Program-made: the position numbers and the translations under genes
In this document: positions 21,292-36,200 of the stretch, in pieces
How positions within the stretch are numbered: the first letter of the stretch is position 1
How the letters are laid out: each line of letters begins with the position of its first letter
Assembly (NCBI RefSeq): GCF_963924675.1
Contig: NC_089234.1
Span: forward strand, 26,899,668-26,963,667
Length of the DNA stretch: 64,000 bases
Direction of reading: 5' to 3'
Source of the DNA: Phocoena phocoena
Lineage: Eukaryota; Chordata; Mammalia; Artiodactyla; Phocoenidae
Notes under the pieces: generated by a model
Told to the model about the DNA's origin: nothing
The model's database searches: none
What the model saw: the letters and a program-made list of their open reading frames with translations, nothing else

Positions 21292-24200
21292 ATTGTCTTA
21301 ATATATCAGTATAGCCAGCTCATAAACTAAGATAATGTTGTAAGTTAGTTTCTGATATTTACAAAAGCTGCCAGGGACCTCCTTGGTGGTCCAGTGGTTA
21401 AGACTCTGTACTCCCAAGGCAGGGGGCCTGGGTTCGATCCCTGGTCAGGGAACTAGATCCCACATGCCACAACTAAAAAGATCCCACGTGCTGCAACTAA
21501 GACCCGGCAGAGCTAAATATTAAAATAAAATAGAATAAAATAAAAAGCTGTCAATATTTGAACTGTGACCTTCTACTTCCCCAAATCAGGCACCTTGATG
21601 AGGAGAAATGATAGAGAGCACTTCATAAGTGAATAGACTTTTGTAAGAATTTACTATGTGCTTATTAGCATTGCTGGACATGGGATCTATCCACAACATG
21701 AATGGACTCTATGACCATTCGAAATCAGACTGAAGGAAAGTAAAGATTACTTAACTCATTGTGACTGAAATGCTAGAAGTGAGGACAAGAGGGCTGTACT
21801 TTTAGGAATCACTAAGAGGGATAAAAATTCAAGACTGTACCATACTAAGTGCCACCCCACCCTCAAGATATTGCCCTCCAACATTTCAGCTTTATTAATA
21901 AGTCACTATTTTATATTCATATCCTGATATAGTGGGTTTACCCAGTTCTTTGCTTTATACGGCAAAACGGATAAATATATAACCAAAAAGCCAAAATATT
22001 AATGAAATTCATGAGCAAACAAGTACAATTAAATGATTGGGAAGCATATTTTAGAAAAGAGTAAACAAAGGAGAGGTGAATATATGGATTAGACACAAGA
22101 AATATTGTATCAGATTTTTTCTGTGATATCTATAATCTTTTAGAGACAAGGAAAGGTTATATTTAACATTCTAAGGCAGGAGAGATTAACAGGCAGATTT
22201 TTAAAAAACGCTGTTAGCAAACTCACCCATCATAGGCTCCACTGACTATCCTCTTGTTATCGAATCGAATACAGCGCACCAATTCCTCATGGCCTTCTAA
22301 CACTCGTAAGCATGCACCACATTCTATGTCCCATAATCTAAAAGAGAAAATTGAGTCAAGTGAATTTTCAGGTATTCTTTTCTAAGCTTGGAATGTTATA
22401 ATAACATACTTCATACATCTTTTAAAATATCCAAAAAATAAAATCAATCAACACTCATACACAAATGTGTTACTTTCAGTGTAATTTATTTCTTTTCTGC
22501 CGTATAAGCAGAAAAATGTACGATTTAAGTTCAAATATGCAGTATATATTTTCAAAGCACCAACCTTCATATAATTCTGTAATCAGGGTCACCAAGGAAT
22601 ATAAAAGATGAATTCAATGTACACAGTTGCCTATGAAGGAAATGACCAAGCCAAGAAAAATAATGTTTCCTAAAATCACAATTAATAAGAATGAGACGCA
22701 GTATCAGTGACATCCTGCCCTCACAAAGTATGTCCACCTTTGTCACTGAGGACACTCTCCACTGTCACCCCACTGTCCAGGACAGTTTTTCTCATGTAAT
22801 GGAAATGCAAAGTAAGTTCTCAAAAACTTTTATATACTAATTTAAATTATGTATGCTTTCTGACCAATCCAAAGGATTTCTAGGAATGCTAATTTCCTTA
22901 GATGTAACAATATCTATCTGTTGTTTTTTCAATGGCCTTTTCATTCCTTAGTACCTCTTTGAAGGAGGGGGAGAGGGTTGATAAATCTTCCAAATTCTAT
23001 TCATATGAGTGTCATTCATCTTCATGAAGGATAAATACCAAAAAGTACTTCAACTTGTGGATTCTTCATAATTTCTTCATAATTTCAAAGACTGGTAACT
23101 CCCTGGCTAATTATGTAATGCTAAGAAAACAAAATGCACAATTTCTAGCAGGGAAACAAATCTCTTTTCTTTTTTTAGAACAGTGGCAAAGAGAAAAGGC
23201 CTTTAGCTATTTATTAGCACTTTTCAACTGAAGACAGGAGAAATTTAAAGAGAAGGGCCTTCAGCCTCCATTTTTATCTCTCTTGCTCACTTCCTCTTTC
23301 AAGCAGTTCTTTTTAAATAGGTCTATATGGTGATAAAAAAGTATTACAGGAAGGAAACACATCAACAAAAGGCTTTGCTATGCTGCCTCTCTGCTTGGGG
23401 CAAACTTTTGATCTGTAAGAAGCTACAGAAACTGAAAAATGTTTTATTATAAACTTAACACAGTTGAAAATCTGTTTGATCTGTGCACAAACAATGAATG
23501 GCAGGATAACAGTGATCCCTTCTGGGTAAGGGCAATTGCTGCTCACCTGATAGTGTTGTCAGATGAGCCACTCACGACCAGCCTGTCTCTGTACTGCAAA
23601 CAGGCAATTCCACGTTTGTGTCCATTTAAGGTCCTTACAAATTCACAAGTACTTGTGTTCCATACCTGAAATAAAAATAGCATTTGGCAGTTGATCTGGT
23701 GCTTTCACTAGTAAAATCTATGGCAACTGGAGTTTTTGGGAGGCAGAAAATAGGACTGAACTAATAGGGGGAATTCAACTTTTCAAACCAATCCAAATCA
23801 AACCAAAAAATGACAAGTTTAATTCATAGTAATATACGGCTAATTTGTAGCTGGCTGCTATCACATGAGAATCCTCAAATTGATGTACTCTTATGGGGTT
23901 AGTCTGGTCTTGCAGACAAATTTTCTTGAACCTAAATTTACCCCTGCCCTTTTCATACTCACCATTATTTATAGGAATAAAAACCTAATTCAAATTGTCA
24001 CACAACCTATCTCACTCATTACCTTTTTACGCATAAACTAGTATTTGATTTAAATATTAAGTATTCTACAGTGAGGGTTAAGTATGAAACTGCCCTTGAG
24101 CAGATTTCCACATGAACTTCCTTTTTCTAAGTTGGGGACTTACTGAAAAATGCCTTTTTACCTTTATAGTCCTATCCCCAGATGCAGAAACGATGTACTT

Positions 24201-27200
24201 GTCATCAAAGTCCACGACATTGACTGCAGCTCGGTGTCCAACAAGCACCCTCCTGAGGGTGATGTCAGTTGGGGAGGCCATATCCCACACCGCAATGGAA
24301 CGGTCTTTGGAACAGGTCACCATCATGCCATTATTGAAACGCAAGTGCAGAACTGCTTCACAATGGTGAATCAATGTGTTTAGCATTTCACCTGTATTTA
24401 CATCCCACACCCTGGAACAAACAACATTAAGGTTATCCGAGATTGAGGAGGAGCTCATGCTACAATCTATTACAAGTATTGGACCACCTCACTCCCCACC
24501 CTTCCCACCCTATTCTCATAGTTAATGTTACACCCTACTTTCCTTCTGCAGCTCTGAAGTTGAGCTGAGTTAAAGTGTACTGATGGACCATGGGGAAGTG
24601 GTAGACAGAGGGCTGGACTGGGAGAGAAGGAAGAGGAAGGGGATGGGATGCTGTCAATGTGAAATCTGGGCTAGTTTCAGGGGGCTGGAATGAGGTTGCA
24701 GCGACCATCACCAGAGAATTGGCCACAGACTTCAAGATTATCATAAACCTTCTAACATTCAATCTGTTACATTTTAAACTGGGAATCTGATTAATAACTA
24801 CAGCATTGGTGGTCCCACAGACAGCCCTCAGGTCCTAGACTGACATAGGCCAAGAAGCTTCCCTAACAGACTGACTTACTACTACGGATGTGAGTTTGAT
24901 GATGCTGGACCTTTTCACCACATAGATCAAGGCCTAAAATTATCTAGACTCTAAATGTAAGGCCCCATTTCTGTGCTTTAAATGAGTGTAGGGATCAAGA
25001 ACAGCCATCCCAATATCAATATGGGCTTCACAGCAGAGTGTGCGACCCTTGGATAGCTTGAGAATTTTTTGTGCAGGTATAGTTTACTTTGATCACTCTA
25101 TTTTTGTATATTTACTTTGTTTTTTACAACACATTGTATTTCTTTTTTCAGTTTAACCCTCTTTTAGAAAATCATTTTTTCCCTTGTCCTATAAATGATG
25201 TTAGCCTTTACAATCTTTCAGCTTCCTTGAGGCACTCCACAAGCACCAATAAATGTTAAATGTTGATAACTCTAAGAACAGAATTTGCTGTGCCTTTAAG
25301 TCAAAAGACAAGAAACAGGAATGGCCTTTTCTATTCACAGAGGATAACTTGGAATGGTAAACATTTAACTTCAGAGAATCTAACAATGCAGTTAACTGCT
25401 TTTTTCCCTATTTTTTTAAAGTTACTTTTGATGCATTATGTTTGCTAAATCCTTTAGCTCAAGGCAAAATTCCTAACAGAGGTTTCCAGTAGTGCTGCTA
25501 GTACCCAGAACTCAAGCTACAGTGGACTCCAGCAGCATAATGGCTGTGTCATCAAATCACTAATGCCTCTGGAAATTGAAGGTCCCTCCCTGAGTGAAGC
25601 TTGCAATTAAAAACTGCAGGGACAGCAGGGGAGGGGTTGACAAAGAGAGAGCTTTGCTCACCTGTACACATTTTAAAGGAGATACGCATGCCTGTACTAC
25701 AGTTATAACCACTTGAAAGGAAGGCTTCATTCCATTCATGTCATTCCCCCATGAGGTGGCTTTTGTAAGAAATGCAAGGTATACCAAGTTTCTGTAATAG
25801 ATGATTCCCCCAAATCAAAATAGAATATGTAGTTTCTTTTTTTTTGTAATTAAATTGTTTTTATTTATTTATTTATTTATTTATTTAGGCTGTGCCTGGT
25901 CTTAGTTGCGGCACGTGGGATCTAGTTCCCTGACCAGGGATAGAACTGGGGCCGCCTGGATTGGCACTGCAAACAGTCTTAACCACTGCACCACAAGGGA
26001 AGTCCCTGTAGTTTCTTAAATGTACAAAAATGTAAACTTACCGTAACCATTCCTAAATCAAGTTTTCTAGTTTTAGACTGACACAGTGATGGGGAGAGCT
26101 GGTTGTTTATTCTGTTTTGGTTATGAAGTTTCATAACTGTGTTCATGCAAATACATACAAAATTACTATCTAAGACAGAACAGAGTGAATCTGATTATTT
26201 CAGAGTTCAAAAGATCATTTGAAATTTTCTACCTGACTGTGGAATCCGATGATCCAGTTATGATCACCCTCTCGTCATACTGGAGACACAGGACAGAACC
26301 TGTGTGGCCTGTGAGAATTCGCTTGCATTCCAATGTGCTTTTATCCCAGATCTAGGATGGCAAACAAGATCCTTTTGATCATCATGATAATGGGGTGCTG
26401 CAGGGACTTGCTGGCTCTATTATGTGTTTGATTCCCCAAAAGAATCAAAGCCCAGAGTAGTGTGGAATGCATTCTTTCCTATACGTATAGCTAAGCACCT
26501 ATATATATGTGGCTTCAGTACTAACGCAGACTTTATCCTTTTCATTAAGGAACAGCGGTAGCCTATAATTATGTGAAGGCCAAAAGAGTAATAGCCCATT
26601 CAGTGCACTTCAAGAAGAGAATTTAACCCTAGCCCTATCCATTTGCATGCGTTTCTGGAGGGAAGCAGGCATTTTTCCTTTAAGGAAATTTTGGCTTTTG
26701 GACTGGAAACAATCTAAAACTCTTACTTTCTGGAAATACTGCTTAGAGTTTATGCTTGATTGCTTTATACTGTGGTCATCCTCACCCCTTCTGCTACCTT
26801 CCCATAACTGAAGAGACCTCACCTTGATTGTGTTATCTCGAAGGCCGCTTACTATCTTCTGATCATCATACTGTAAACAATAAACTCCTTTGCTTGTTTC
26901 ACTTCGGCAGTGGATTCTCTGTAAGCTATGTCTTCCACATCTCCAATTAGATTCTATTGTCTGAGAAGAAGGAATGGTAAAGAAGCAATAATTAGGAGAG
27001 GACTAAAACTAAGCTCTTATCTGACTTTCATGGTAACCAATGACAAATGCTCAATGCTTTACTCTACTGGATATATAAAACTTAAGGCATTTTTAAAAAA
27101 AAGCCACTATTTAACGCTGTAAAACATTTTTCCATGTGCAAAGTAATTAAAGATTTATTTCCTAGAACTCTCCTGTATATAACTCGTTGAACTAAATAAT

Positions 27201-30200
27201 AAACCTGCTAGAAAGAGACAGTTCACCAACAGAGGGCAAGCTATGAACCACATGAGGTTACCTACTCAGTGCTCATCTTTCATTTGTGGTGGCCATTTCT
27301 ACCAGTGAACTTCCACAGAGGCTCAATTCAGAAGATATTTGAATAATGGCTTATAAGTGCAACTTTAGCAGTTTCACTGCTGTTATCGTATTCTCTCATC
27401 TATTTATCTATCAGTAAACAGTTTTTAAAAGCTTAAAATTTTTTTTGCCTGGGAATTTACTATATTTTACCTATCCTACTCACTTGTAAAGAAATTGATT
27501 TTTAACCCACACAATAAACCCTAATGGGTTTGCTTTAACAATGCTGTTACTGAAGAATGTTGATGATTCTCTAGTATTTGGCAAATACCCAAATATACAT
27601 AGATTCTTACCTCAATATCTTGTATGATTTTAGGATAAAGTGCTCTATAAAAAGAGTTGGGAGGAGCATTCCCATCAGGAGGTTTGTTTTTGAATAAATA
27701 CTGTCCCCTAAAAAACAACAAATATTTCCCAATAAAAATCATAATATTATACATTTACAAGGAACTTCCTATTTCTTCAAAGTGTTTTCACAGTTACCAT
27801 TCCATATAATCTCCATAACTAGCCTGGAGAGGTGTGAAGTTAAGCTCAATTTCAAGAGTCCATGTCAAAGAGGAACTTTCTGGGCTCAAAGGAACTCTGC
27901 CAACATTGATTTGCTTTTGGGTAAAACATGATGATTTCTAGTATAGAACATCAGAGTGTCAGGCCTTCAGGAATATTATGTCAATAGACAAATGGAATGC
28001 ACACATTCAGAATTCATCTATTGACTATCAGACCACTGTACAGACAGGTTCATTGGCCTTATCTTTTGAAAATTTTGTTAGTGATAACTACCACCTTTGA
28101 ACTAGGCACATGCCCCAAAGACTTTTTTTTCACTGAGTAAAGCGGTGCCAGTGTCAGTGGAGCCTAGCATTGTGGGCAGCAGGAATGGCTCTGTCACAGA
28201 GATCACTTTTTCTAGTCTCCAGTTATATGGGGTAAGGTGTGTTGGCGGCTCAGGCACCCAGGCTGCTGGTGATCAGTGTAGCTATGCTTTAAAAGGAGCA
28301 ATTTTGACAGAAAACAAAGGGACCACAGGAGTATCCAGCAACAATTATGAAAGCAGATTAAAAAAAGAAATGCCTAAGAGCACTGTGCTGTCCAGTCTAA
28401 GGCACAAAATTGACTTTCACAGGTGTGTTCCTGGCTATGTACATACATACATGGATTTTATTGCCTTTCCTTGATTCCAGTGAGCAACATTTGTTAGCAT
28501 CTCCTTCCTTATGACAGAACATCTCTGGAATACTCATATCCCAAGCTAGATCTTTGCTACAAAAAAAAATCAGTAAATGGCAATCACTTCCTGCTGGGTA
28601 AAAAACTTAATTCCTCATCCTGAAGTTAAGAACCCACCAAACACGGTGTGTAAGCTAGTAAACCCCACTATGGGTGTACTAACTGCTGTTCTCATTGGCA
28701 CTGTGCCTTGCAAAGTGGAGATAGGCAGAAATGCCTCTGAGTGTAATCCTGGCACCAGAGAAATCATGTTTTCTCTGGGCCAGTCATCCACTCCTCCCTC
28801 TATAGCTCCATTACAAAATAATTAATTGTTCAGTGTCTCTAGGAACACTTCTCTCCTGCCCTCTTCCTATTATACACCTTGAAAATTAGTTGAGAAAATT
28901 TCCTATCAGGAAGGTAGCTGGCTCTGACTTCTGTGTTGATACAAAAAGGATAATCTGCAACAGAGAAGCTAAAACAATATTTTTTTTTTTAAAGGGACTA
29001 ATAGGAACAAGAAACATGATATATCAACATAAAGAAAAGGGCAAACAAGACACATTATGAAATAATTTGGGCTTCAAGATACACTTCTCTGAACAATATT
29101 ATTCTATAAACATATTGCAGGCAAACCGATTTTGAATGAAGAGGTTCTAATCTGGTTAATAGGGAATTTCTCTGGCGGTCCAGTGGTTAGGACCCGGCAT
29201 TTCCACTGCTGGGGGCCCGAGTTCAACCCCTAGTGGGGGAACTAAGATCACACAAGCTGCACAGCTCAGCAAAAAAAAAAAAATCTGGTCAATAATTACA
29301 ATTTAATAGTTTCACCGTCAACATCCTTTAATGAGGTAAGAACCACTATATTCATTTGGCAGATGAAGAAATCAAATGTCAGGGAGGCTAAGCAACTTGC
29401 CCAAGGTCACACAGCTAGTGAGGAGACCTGGGATTTGAATCTAAGTCTGACTTCAGAGGCCACACTCTTAATTACTTTATATCTCTGGTGGGTTTTTTTG
29501 TTTGTTTCTTAAATTTTTATTTATTTATTTATTTTTGGCTGCGTTGGGTCTTCGCTGCTGTGCGCGAGCTTTCTCTAGTTGCAGCGAGTGGGGGCTAACT
29601 CTTTGTTGCAGTGTGTGGGCTTCTCGTTGTGGTGGTTTCTCTAGTTGCAGAGCACAGGCTCTAGGCGTGCAGGCTTCAGTAGTTGTGGCGCGTGGGCTCA
29701 GTAGTTGTGGCTCGCAGGCTTAGTTGCTCCACAGCATTGGGATCTTCCCGGACCAGGGCTCAAACCCACGACCCCTGCATTGGCAGGCGGATTCTTAACC
29801 ACTGCGCCACCAGGGAAGCCCTAACTACTTTATTGTCTCTCAATGCCCACCATTTCTCAGAGATTCCTGTCCTCCTTTTAATCTCTGGCAATCGTATACA
29901 AGCACCCCAGGATTTTCTTCATATGCAATGAAACTATACCCTAAGGAAAAAGAAATCATACAAACCTCTGATCTCATTTTCTACCCCACTGTATTTATCA
30001 CACCTTGCTAAAGTATTTGAGTTTCTTTGAATCAAAGGTGCCACAAAAAAGGGTGGCTAAGTGTTGAAAACTGGTTTCTCAGTCTATATTTATTTTGTAA
30101 GTCAAAACCTTTTATGATGGAAGCTCTTTGACAACAGGAACCACTTCTATTGAAATGCCTAGTACTTCTGAGAGTGTGAGGACATGATAAATGCTAAATA

Positions 30201-33200
30201 TTAAATTCAGAATATTATCATAAAATGTGATCTGCTGATTAAGAAAATGGACTTTTCCCAAGTGGTCTTTTATTATACTTTTAAGAGTTACCATTACTGA
30301 GCAGAGAGAATATTCAGTATTATTCAAGAGAGAAAATAAAAGTTCATGTCCTAGGGGCAGAGTGTCAAATTCATCTAGATATAAAATACAACAGTAGAGT
30401 GGAAATTAAACCCAAAGCTTTTTTAGAAAACTGTATTTATTTATTTTTGGTTGGAAGAAATGGAAGAAACTTTCAAAGACAGTATTTGGGGAAAGGTAGT
30501 ATAACAGACTTTATTGACAAAGGAGGCTTGGTTAAGACAACCTGCAAGAAAAAAATGAAAAAGTGATCATAGATTAATTTTTTTTTTTAAGTGGGGAAGG
30601 ACAACTAACACAGGAAGAAAGGCAACATGTAAAAATAAGCAGCCACAGAATGTGAAGGGGATACTGGAGGCGATCTTCATGGGGTGAACAAATATTTGAA
30701 ATTTCATGGGTCTGTATCAAGCTGATAAATATGGCCAAAGACAAAGGAATACAGTCAGAACTCTGAAGGATCCTCAAAAGAGCAGGAATGGGTTTCTGTG
30801 GTTGAAGAGATAGAGGGAAGAGTGATAATTGGTGCTGAATCCTGAATTATTTCTCAGCTATACCTTCACACACCCTTTTAAAAGGCCAAAAAGCCGTCTG
30901 GTTCAATGATCTCACTTGGTTTTTTCTTCTGTGTAACTAACATAATAGATCTTTAGTGCCAACCCTAAGCAAAACTGTGGAGCCTACATTTATCTTTGGC
31001 ATTTTCACACGTATGTGTCAAGACCTGTCCATCTACTTCTTGTTCTCCCTGCCTTCAAAAAAAGAGACTTTGTAAAGTCTCAAGGTGTGATAAAGGCTTA
31101 TTGTCATTTACAGTCCAAATGGGAACAAAGTACATTTTAACAGGGAACAAAACCTTTATAGCTATGGGAATAAGTCTCTACAACTGAAATTTCAGGTCAG
31201 GACTTATTTGGAGGGGAGTTTCTTTTCATTTTTTTTTTCTTCCCCTGAGGGGTGGAGGAATATTCCTAGCTGCCCTAAAATTTTCCCATGTAAGCAACTG
31301 CCTCCTCTATTTCTAAGGCTCATCCTGGCATGCTTAGCAAAATGATGGACTTCGAATGCCATACAACTATATACTTTTTTGTTTTTTTATACAATATAAA
31401 GAGTTTATTTCCAAATTATGAAATTAGTTATGAAAGGTAAGATTTCTAGTTTTCTATATAGTGAAATAAGTGAGAATAAAGAAAACATATTTGGGAAGGA
31501 GAAATAATAACTTTCACTTATGCAATTTTTACATAGCCCAAAACTGCCTGGCGTTTGCTTCCTAATTTAATTGAATTTGGGAGAAATTCTAAAGTCTTCC
31601 TAAAAGCCAGAATGACAGAAATCTCTTGAAGCACCTGGTATAATGTTTAGAGGTCATCATGTTTATTATGCTTTAATGAATTTCAAAGATGCAAAAAAAG
31701 TAAGGGAGCTGACTATATTTCTATGAAAATTGCTAAGAAAAGCTGATCCTCCATTCTTAACTGTTCTGTATCTCTTTATGATCCACGATAAACAATTCAT
31801 AAAATTAATTGCTCAGGATATCACTGAGCATACATATGCCTGCTGGTACATATCTCCCAACTAAAACATTTAATATGTCACCTTTATTTTATTTATAAAA
31901 TATTCACACCCAACTTTCTTATAGTGACATTATAGAGACATCCTCTGAGAGAAAATTATATATAGAAGACATCTTCCAGAAGTTCTAATGAAATTGTACC
32001 ATTACATTAAGAGAACAACAAAATTGGTGACTATCTCTTGGGCTGCTAACTATATAATGCCTTAAGGGATTCAGGATTAAGCAGTAAAATCTTGAGAAAA
32101 TATAAGAGTCTTAAAAAGAAACAATGATTTATACTAAATTCCAATCTTCCCTCTTTCTGATGGCTTGAGTTCTTATTCTAGTTGGGCATAAAAATAATTT
32201 TGATTACAAAGATGATAAAACACCACAGGCAAGGGCTGAAGGCAAGAAATCTGAAAAAGAAAATAATTATTTGTTCTGGATTATTTTAGGGGAAAGCTAG
32301 ATCTGATGGCTTCTGTGTGATTCAAAGCCATCTACTTGCCTTATAAATTGCCCATAAGCCCTTTTTCAGGATACCAATCTCTGCCCAGAGAACAGAACGC
32401 TTCAAATAGAATGGCTGGCCAGTTTTTTATGATTTTTTGCAAAGCAGTATTAACACATTATTATGTCACTTATGAGTGACTGGTCAGAAGAAAAACTGTC
32501 AAGTACACGAACAACTATTTAACATTTTTTGCTATAAAACAGCAAAATCACTGTATCAAAAGATAAGTGGTCTCATGGCTCCCAATAATACTGTATTCCA
32601 GAGACGGGAAGGCCAGGTCCTGAAGCTCTGTAACAGTAAGAACGTTAAAAGCCTCACCACCCTCTTCGTTCTGCCAGGCCTCTCCACAGAGAATCTGTCC
32701 TGACCATTCTCTCGATGAGCTTCTTCCATAACATGCCATCAGATGTCACTCGGTACCATTCCTTGCACACAAGTTCAGCAGCACATAGTGATTTGGCATC
32801 CAGGTATGACAGAATGTTCTCAGCGATGTGATCTAAACCCCGAGCTTTCGGTGGGGGGAGGAGGCAAAGAAAAAGAACATAGATAGTGGTGAATGATTTT
32901 TTACAAAAGGTCCTTTAAATCAGAACAGCATTTATTCTGCTATGAAGGCACATTACTGTCCCTAGTGTGGTCCAGTTTCTTTTTCAAACAGACTGGGGTA
33001 AAATGAGTGTCAATAATTTTTCTATAAGGTTACAGAAATGAACAGTATTTTCCATCTTCCTTTAGATAAGGAAGTGAAAACTAACAACCAGCAAACCCCC
33101 CAAGACATTAAAAATAAAAAGGATTCCAGGAAACAATTCACATCTATCTATATGGATTTCGGCACTAGGGGATGTTCTATGGATGGCATCTCAAACTCTA

Positions 33201-36200
33201 TGGTTCAGACCCCCCACACCCCAATTCTCTATATTAGGTCCATTTCTCATTCTGTTTCTATTACTGCTGCAGTTCCTAAGCTGTTCAGTAAAAGAAATAT
33301 CCTTTAAATGTACTGGGGGAGAGGCACTAAGCAGAATGTTCTGGATTATAGAATTCTGGGCATGCAGAAAGGAGAGAAGAAGGAAATACAGACTGGTATA
33401 GAAACATTCCAAGAGGAATGACCGAGAGGTATGTTTAAGTTCAAGTATGAGTTTAATTCTAGATCTTTAAAAAATATACTTGAGAACAGTTGCTGCTATA
33501 AAGCCTAAATGACAGTTGGCCAAAAAAGGAAAAAAAAATCCCAGACCAATAGATAACTTATAATTTCAGAGACTATTTTTGTAGGATATACAGAGAACAA
33601 CAGTGGAAGTAGATCTTGGACTGTGTTAACTGGGTGGGTTTCTCAATTACTATTCTCTACTACCCAAATCTGTACTGGGGCCTCAGAGGAACAAATCCTA
33701 TAAAATAGGATATTCACACTAACTTTTGGCTGCTGTTCTAACTCAAAAGTGAGACAAAAACATTCAAAGTTATTTCTCTTTATAGGTTACATATCAGAGG
33801 TTAGCTAAAGACTTAAATAGTGCAGAAAGATTCCTTCATACTCTGATTCCCTTAGGCACAAACGTAACACACAGGAGAGAGAATACCACATTTCATTTTG
33901 TGTCTTTCCCCTGAATCATACAAAGACACATTTGGATGCCATTAGCAAAAATCCAAATGTGCTTAAACGTTATTTTAATTATAAAAATTGTATGGATACC
34001 AGTCACATTTTTCAGCAGATTCGGAAAAGAAAGCATTAAATGGATCTTGTTTGGCTGGCATCACATGTTCATATTTAAGCACAAGCAGATGGAGGCATTC
34101 ATCACCTAATTCTTATTAAAGAAACATGACTATAAGCCAATTAAAGATATAATAATTAGTTCATCATACAAAATACAGTAATGGCACAATTTCTGCATCT
34201 TTATATTGAAACTTTCTACACCATCAGAAGTTCCCAAAATGCATTCCTGTTTTTAATGGCTGGCATGAAACTGCTCCTGATCTTTCACTATGTCCCTATA
34301 ATAAGTCTTCGGAAGTAATTTCACCTAACACTCCAAACAAACCCATTACATTAATGGATTACAGGCATTTTTTGAAGTAGTCTGGTTTACTAAATGTAGC
34401 CAGATGGTGTAGGTTCATAAGTTAAAGTGGCCATAAAGCATTAGACTGATGATTTAGTGTCTTATGAAGTGGTCAGCAGATATACATCAGAGATTGTTAT
34501 TAGGCAAAGGATACACAAGTTTAATCATCTCCTGTTCAATTCTTAGTGGTATATGCTTGAGATTGTAACATGTCTCAGTGATTGGGAAGAGCACAGTAAT
34601 TCGCACAAAGAAAACTGTTTGCCTATGGCTAAAATAAAATCCAATGAGTGAAGAAGGGGCAGAAATCTATTCTACTTAACAAAAGATATAGGAACAAATT
34701 CAGCTTGAAAATGGTTATTTCTAAGATATAAATAGGCATTTCTTTTATTTTAAAGGGCAATTTAAATTCCAATTTTGGAAAAACAAATTTTTAAAAAGAT
34801 ATAATTGGCAAAGATTAAGCAGAGTGGTAACATGCAGTTTGGGGGGAAGGTATAAGTTGGTATATTTTTCTTAGAGGATAGTTTGGCATATGTATTAGAA
34901 GCCTTAAAATATGTTCATAATTAATATAGAAATCCTACTTCTGGTATTTTTTTCCCTAGGATGCCCAAAAGATGAATAAGAATGTCCACCACAGCACAGT
35001 TTATAATGCAAAAAACATTTTAAACTACCTAAATGTTCAATAAAGGGTTTAAATAATGTGTGCTTCAATCACCATAAGTAATACAAATACTATAAAAAAA
35101 TTATTTTTTAAAAGAACCAACACTTAGAAAAACACATTAAGAGAATACAGTAAGAAAAAAATGTTACAAACACTTATGAGGGAAATATACACACCTAGGA
35201 AAAATATTAATAGCATATTAGTAGTTCTCTCTGAATGGTAGGGTTCTGGTAAATTTTATTTTTATATTTTAAACTGTTTTGAATTTTCTAAATTTCCCAT
35301 AAGTGCTATAATCAGGAAACAACTGGAAAAAAATAAAAACAAGATAAGCTATTTTAGAGATTCACTCACTTTTATACTATTTTTCTTTTAAAATAAGCTA
35401 TTAACACAGGTGAGAAACCTGTATTTTCCTGAGACAGCATTTCCCCCAAATACTGATGTCTACATAGTATCCTAGATCACCATCAAGCATTCAGTGAAAC
35501 AACCACAGCACTCTCCAAAGTATTTTAAGTGTGTGTGTGTATATGTGTCTGTGTGTGTATGTACAAATATATATATATATTTAAAAATACATAGTTTATA
35601 ATAGCTATTTAGTTCCTGAGCAGTGAGATTGTAAACCCTGGCATTTACATATTTAATATCACAACAAGGCTCCTGAGATACCCTTCTTTCTAAAATATTC
35701 AATTAAAAATGTTTCTTATTCATTCCTATAATGTAAATATTTGGTTGATAAATTCACATAGAAATCCAAATTCAAATACATTAGTTAATATACCTTAAAA
35801 CTAGGACACATTATAAAAGACACATCTCAAACCAGACAACACCTCAGAAAAGATTTTATTTAAACCTACGTGTGAGTAAAAATAGGGTGAATAGAGACAG
35901 GGAGAAGAGAGGGGAAAGAGGAGTCTATTATTTATAGAGTTTGATTTTTTGTATTTATATCCAAGAAGGTACAATTTAAATGCTCAGTTTGTAAAAATTA
36001 AGCCAACAAAGATTTTTTTTTAAATAGAGAGATAATAGAGTTGTAGATTTAGTATGATTACCATTGTAACATATCTTCCAGGCAAATTAATGGCTTACAA
36101 ACATCTGTAGACATACCTGGCAGAGCAGTTATGAAATCCCTCTGCAACATAGGTTTAAGATACGAGTTTATGTGCCCATGTTGGTAATGACACATTTGGG

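Larger units (their letters stand above)
20359..22226 (-). other. BTRC intron
   Basis: Contains two SINEs (21059-21297 and 21363-21550). The remaining 1.4 kb is unique intronic sequence with no feature recognised. Confidence 0.85.
27708..32657 (-). other. BTRC intron
   Basis: Holds two SINEs (29149-29294 and 29469-29833) and a MIR (29310-29460). The stretch 28140-28830 has two modest plus-strand open frames without recognisable domains; I do not call them genes. The rest is unique. Confidence 0.8.

Noticed and set aside
28145..28825. Two plus-strand open frames (109 and 82 residues) in a BTRC intron
   Set aside because: No recognisable family, no start context or splice partners, antisense to BTRC; chance is the simplest view.
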